Shown piece by piece: positions 61,002 through 64,000 of a stretch of 64,000 nucleotides of DNA. The DNA lies in NCBI RefSeq assembly GCF_003952945.1, contig NZ_QXGK01000012.1, positions 1 to 64,000 of the forward strand. The letters are read 5' to 3'. Each line of letters begins with the position of its first letter. The first letter of the stretch is position 1. Under the pieces are notes generated by a model. That model was not told where the DNA came from, did no database searches, and saw only the letters and a program-made list of their open reading frames with translations. The DNA is from Bifidobacterium samirii. Lineage in GTDB: Bacteria > Actinomycetota > Actinomycetes > Actinomycetales > Bifidobacteriaceae. The translations under genes were made by a program, and so were the position numbers.

Positions 61002-64000
61002 TCAGGCCTCGAAGTAGCCGGACGGGGCGAGGCGGGCGGCGGGGTCGAGGAGCATCGACTTCTCGACCTCGTGCGCGTCGTAGCGGGAGCCGTCGGACAG
61101 GCGCGTGCCGTCCTCGCGGAAGCGGCGGTTGTCAATCGGCTCGTAGAGCGCGGCACGGCCCATCATGCCGTTCTCGAGGCGGCGACGGCCGGCGGCCAGT
61201 CGGGCGTTGGCGCGCGTACGCCACTCGGCCAGCGCGTCGGCGCCGCAGGCGGCCGCGACCGACGCCTCGAACGCGCCCGGGTTCACGATCGCCGCGAATC
61301 CGGAGACGTGGCCGAAGCCGAGCGACGTGGCCAGACCCGCCTTGACCGGGCGCAGGCGGGCGGAGTCCGCACCCACGAGGCGGCCCATCGCATCGAGGCC
61401 GGCGGCGATGCGCAGCGGTTCGCGCAGCCACACCATGTGGTCGTCGCGCGCCAGCTTCGGGTCGACGCAGTCGAGCGCCGCGTTCGCCGGGACGACGCCA
61501 GAGCGGAACAGCTGCGTCAGGCCGTTGATCTGGAAGACGCACGCGCCGCCCTTCGCATGGCCGGTGAGCGTCTTCTGCGAGATCACGTACAGCGGGTTGC
61601 CGTCGGTGCGGCCGATGGCGTGCGCGAGCGTGTTGTGCAGCTCCGACTCGTTCGGGTCGTTCGCGTTGGTGGACGTGTCGTGCTTGGACACCACGGCGAT
61701 GTCGTCCGGCGTGACGCCGAGCGCCGCCAGGTCGCGCACGAGCCGCGAGTCGCGTCCGCCGAGGCCGGCGGCCAGCGCGCCGAGGCCGGGCGCGGGGATC
61801 GACGTGTGCGCGCCGTCGGCGAACGAGCGCACGTAGCCGACGACGCCGGCGACGGGCAGGCCGAGCCGCAGCGCGATGTCGCCGCGGGTCAGCAGCACGG
61901 TGCCGCCGCCCTGCGATTCGACGAAGCCGCCTCGGCGACGGTCGTTGGCGCGCGAGAAGAACCGTGCGTCGATGCCCTTGCCGTACATCTCCTCCGAGTT
62001 CGCGGTCGCGTTCATGTTGCCGAAGCCGATGACGGATTCGACGCCGATGTCGTCGATCGCGCCGGTGACGACGAAGTCGGCCTTGCCGAGGCGGATCTTG
62101 TCGAAGCCCTCCTCGAGCGAGACGGCGGCGGTCGCGCATGCGGACACCGGCTGGATCATGGTGCCGTAGCCGCCGATGTACGACTGCATGACGTGCGCGG
62201 CGACGACGTTCGGCAGCGCCTCCTGCAGGATGTCGGTCGGGATCTCGTGGTTGAGGAACCGGTCGAGGTAGAGGCGGCGCATCGACGCCATGCCGCCGAA
62301 GCCGGTGCCCTGCGTGGACGCGACCTGCGACGGGTGCACGGCCTGCAGGATCTCGACGGGCGTGAATCCGGCGGACAGGTATGCGTCGACCGTGGTGACG
62401 ATGTTCCACAGGGCGATGCGGTCCACGTCGCCGACCATCGAGGCGGGGATGCCCCACCGGACCGGGTCGAAGCCGTCGGGGAACTGGCCGCCGACGGTGC
62501 GGGTCATCGCGGCGCGGCGCGGCACGCGGATCATCGATCCGGCGGTGCGGGTCACGTTCCATTCGCCCGACTCGGGGTCGGCGGCGACGCGCGTGTGGTC
62601 GGGGTCCATCGCCGCGTATTCGCGGGCGGCGCGTTCGGTGGGCACGGAGAACGTGACGTCGTGGTCGAGATAGACCTCGGCCTCCTCCTCGTCGTCGCCG
62701 TGGCGGCCGTCGTCGCCGGAACGGTAGTCGTCGCCCATGCCGGTGACGAACGGGCGCACGCCGGAGCGGGCCACGACCTCGTCGTGGTAGCGGTCGTGGA
62801 TGTCCTCCTCCGGCACGAGCGTGCCGTCCGTGTCGTACCAGCCGGGGACGGGGCTGTCCTGCCAGGCGAGCAGGCCCATGTTCCACGCGAGTTCGAGCAC
62901 CGCGCCCGCGGACAGGTCGACGGTGCCGTCGGCGTGGATGCCGAGTTCGGCTTCGGCGCGCGTGCGGCCGGAGCCCCACGGGCCGAGTTCGCCGACGGAC
63001 ACGATGACGACCTCGTCTTCGGGGCGGGCCGTCACGCCGGTCCAGTCGGCCAGGTCGACGGGCGCCTGACGGGCGATCGTCGGGGTCGGCAGCGCCTTGA
63101 TGCGCGCGGCCGGCGCGACGGCGTCGGCGGCCGCGGTCGCGCCGGCGTCGGACGCCGCGTCCGCAGCGGCGGCGTCGGCCATCGCCTCGGCGCGCAGGGC
63201 GCGGATGTCGATCGGGGCGTCGCCGAGTCCGCCGGTCAGGTCCACGTCGAGCGGCGCGACGGCGGCCTCGGCGCGCGATGCGGCCGAGCACAGGTCGAGC
63301 AGGCGTTCGGCGATCTGCGCGGTCGAATACGTGCGGATGCCGTGGCGTTCGACCACCTTGACGAGCGGGTCGTTGCCGCCCATCAGGCCGGTGCCGCGCA
63401 CCCAGCCGATCTTCGGGTGGGCGAACGTGACGCGGCCGGACCACACGCGTTCGGCGCGGGCGCGGCGCACGATCGCGTCGAACGCGGACTTGACCTCGCC
63501 GTACGCGCCGTCGCCGCCGAACACGCCGCGGTTGGGCGAGCCGGGCAGGACGACGTGCATGCGGTGGCGCACGTCCGTGTCGGCGCCGATCGCCGCGAGT
63601 CCGGCGATCGCGCGCTCCACGCCCCATAGCATGAGGCGCGCCTGCGATTCGAACAGTTCGCCCGAGTCGGCGAGGGTGCCGCGCACCGGCGGCGCCGCGA
63701 ACGGGAAGAACAGGGTCGGCTCGTACGCGGGCTTGACGATCGTGGTGGTCGCGCCGCTCGTCTTGCGCTGTTCGCCGCCGATCCACGCGACGAGCGCGTC
63801 GACGTCGCGGTAGCTCGACAGGTTGGCGGGCACGAGCCACAGGCGCGCGTCGCCGGCCGCATACTCGCGGTAGACGAGCTTCGCCCACGCCTTGACGGAC
63901 GGGCGGAAGCTGTGCGACGTGGCGATGACGGTCGCGCCGCCGGCGAGCAGTCCGGCGACGATCTCGCCGGCGATCGAGTTGGGCGCGACGCCGGTGACGA
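61002..64000 (-). CDS. fas: type I fatty acid synthase, C-terminal KR-KS part (partial)
   Basis: The reading frame is open from the right edge of the window to the stop at 61002-61004, giving 999 residues. The first 60 residues from the edge (VTGVAPNSIAGEIVAGLLAG, then GATVIATSHSF) are the NADPH-binding start of the ketoreductase, followed by LWLVPANLSSYRDVDAL. The ketosynthase has the nucleophile Cys in PVSACATAAVS and the two His in KHDTSTNANDP and KTLTGHAKGGA. Ketoreductase then ketosynthase is the order at the C-terminal end of a single-chain bacterial FAS. Ala/Asp-rich and acidic (DDEEEAEV) insertions sit between domains. The rest lies outside the window. Confidence 0.94.
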   Translation of the reverse strand, partial: VTGVAPNSIAGEIVAGLLAGGATVIATSHSFRPSVKAWAKLVYREYAAGDARLWLVPANLSSYRDVDALVAWIGGEQRKTSGATTTIVKPAYEPTLFFPFAAPPVRGTLADSGELFESQARLMLWGVERAIAGLAAIGADTDVRHRMHVVLPGSPNRGVFGGDGAYGEVKSAFDAIVRRARAERVWSGRVTFAHPKIGWVRGTGLMGGNDPLVKVVERHGIRTYSTAQIAERLLDLCSAASRAEAAVAPLDVDLTGGLGDAPIDIRALRAEAMADAAAADAASDAGATAAADAVAPAARIKALPTPTIARQAPVDLADWTGVTARPEDEVVIVSVGELGPWGSGRTRAEAELGIHADGTVDLSAGAVLELAWNMGLLAWQDSPVPGWYDTDGTLVPEEDIHDRYHDEVVARSGVRPFVTGMGDDYRSGDDGRHGDDEEEAEVYLDHDVTFSVPTERAAREYAAMDPDHTRVAADPESGEWNVTRTAGSMIRVPRRAAMTRTVGGQFPDGFDPVRWGIPASMVGDVDRIALWNIVTTVDAYLSAGFTPVEILQAVHPSQVASTQGTGFGGMASMRRLYLDRFLNHEIPTDILQEALPNVVAAHVMQSYIGGYGTMIQPVSACATAAVSLEEGFDKIRLGKADFVVTGAIDDIGVESVIGFGNMNATANSEEMYGKGIDARFFSRANDRRRGGFVESQGGGTVLLTRGDIALRLGLPVAGVVGYVRSFADGAHTSIPAPGLGALAAGLGGRDSRLVRDLAALGVTPDDIAVVSKHDTSTNANDPNESELHNTLAHAIGRTDGNPLYVISQKTLTGHAKGGACVFQINGLTQLFRSGVVPANAALDCVDPKLARDDHMVWLREPLRIAAGLDAMGRLVGADSARLRPVKAGLATSLGFGHVSGFAAIVNPGAFEASVAAACGADALAEWRTRANARLAAGRRRLENGMMGRAALYEPIDNRRFREDGTRLSDGSRYDAHEVEKSMLLDPAARLAPSGYFEA

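Overview
The window is a 64 kb piece of a high-GC actinobacterial chromosome, most likely Bifidobacterium. The evidence is a type I fatty acid synthase next to acpS, sortase-anchored surface proteins and pili, a pyroglutamyl peptidase, a PepC-type aminopeptidase, an amylosucrase and a GH84 enzyme, together with clear AAGGAG-type ribosome binding sites. I cannot name the species. Most genes lie on the minus strand. Many very long open frames lie antisense to real genes; they are a product of the high G+C content and are left out.

Layout. 1-2.4 kb: the tail of a plus-strand gene, an intergenic palindromic element and an NCS2 purine permease. 2.4-8.7 kb: a complete phosphate island read from right to left: SenX3/RegX3-type two-component system, a Streptomyces-like PHO box, then pstS-pstC-pstA-pstB. 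8.9-16 kb: MTA/SAH nucleosidase and two paralogous class I DAHP synthases, which bracket a LytTR regulatory cluster (NTF2-like/LytTR protein, membrane sensor kinase, LytTR response regulator). 16.5-29.3 kb: housekeeping and peptide metabolism genes (PepC, DivIVA-like coiled-coil protein, Pcp with a substituted catalytic His, IspD, YfiH-type multicopper-fold protein, U32 peptidase/tRNA hydroxylation protein with a Cys-rich insert), a divergent LysE exporter/MocR regulator pair and an aldo/keto reductase. 29.8-33.6 kb: a DUF2207 membrane protein, a cluster of three DnaA boxes, and a small three-gene operon that looks toxin-antitoxin-like. 33.8-36.7 kb: a cell-wall protein with InlB-type repeats, with an 11-bp C tract upstream. 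36.9-40.1 kb: rpsO-pnp. 40.2-43.1 kb: an ATPase/DUF234 gene with a palindromic operator array, and a membrane protein/HTH pair. 43.5-49.8 kb: a pilus operon (tip adhesin then major pilin) without a sortase. 50.1 kb: tRNA-Gly(TCC). 50.3-58 kb: two divergently transcribed large cell-wall proteins (GH84 with FIVAR repeats; CAP domain with eleven Ig-like repeats). 58-64 kb: amylosucrase with LacI-type operators, acpS, and the 3' part of the type I fatty acid synthase, which runs off the right edge.

The most unusual content is non-coding. Intergenic spaces hold at least three kinds of inverted-repeat element: a 183-184 bp full-length palindromic element in three copies; hairpin arrays with a strict 62-63 bp pitch at four loci, in two related sequence subfamilies, one pair of units showing compensatory base change; and a pair of 96-bp palindromes. 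No transposase is in the window. Other leads are the toxin-antitoxin-like trio, the poly-C tract that may phase-vary a surface protein, the dense operator array upstream of the ATPase gene, and a shared non-canonical [LI]S[SA]TG sorting signal on three surface proteins alongside canonical LPxTG pilins.
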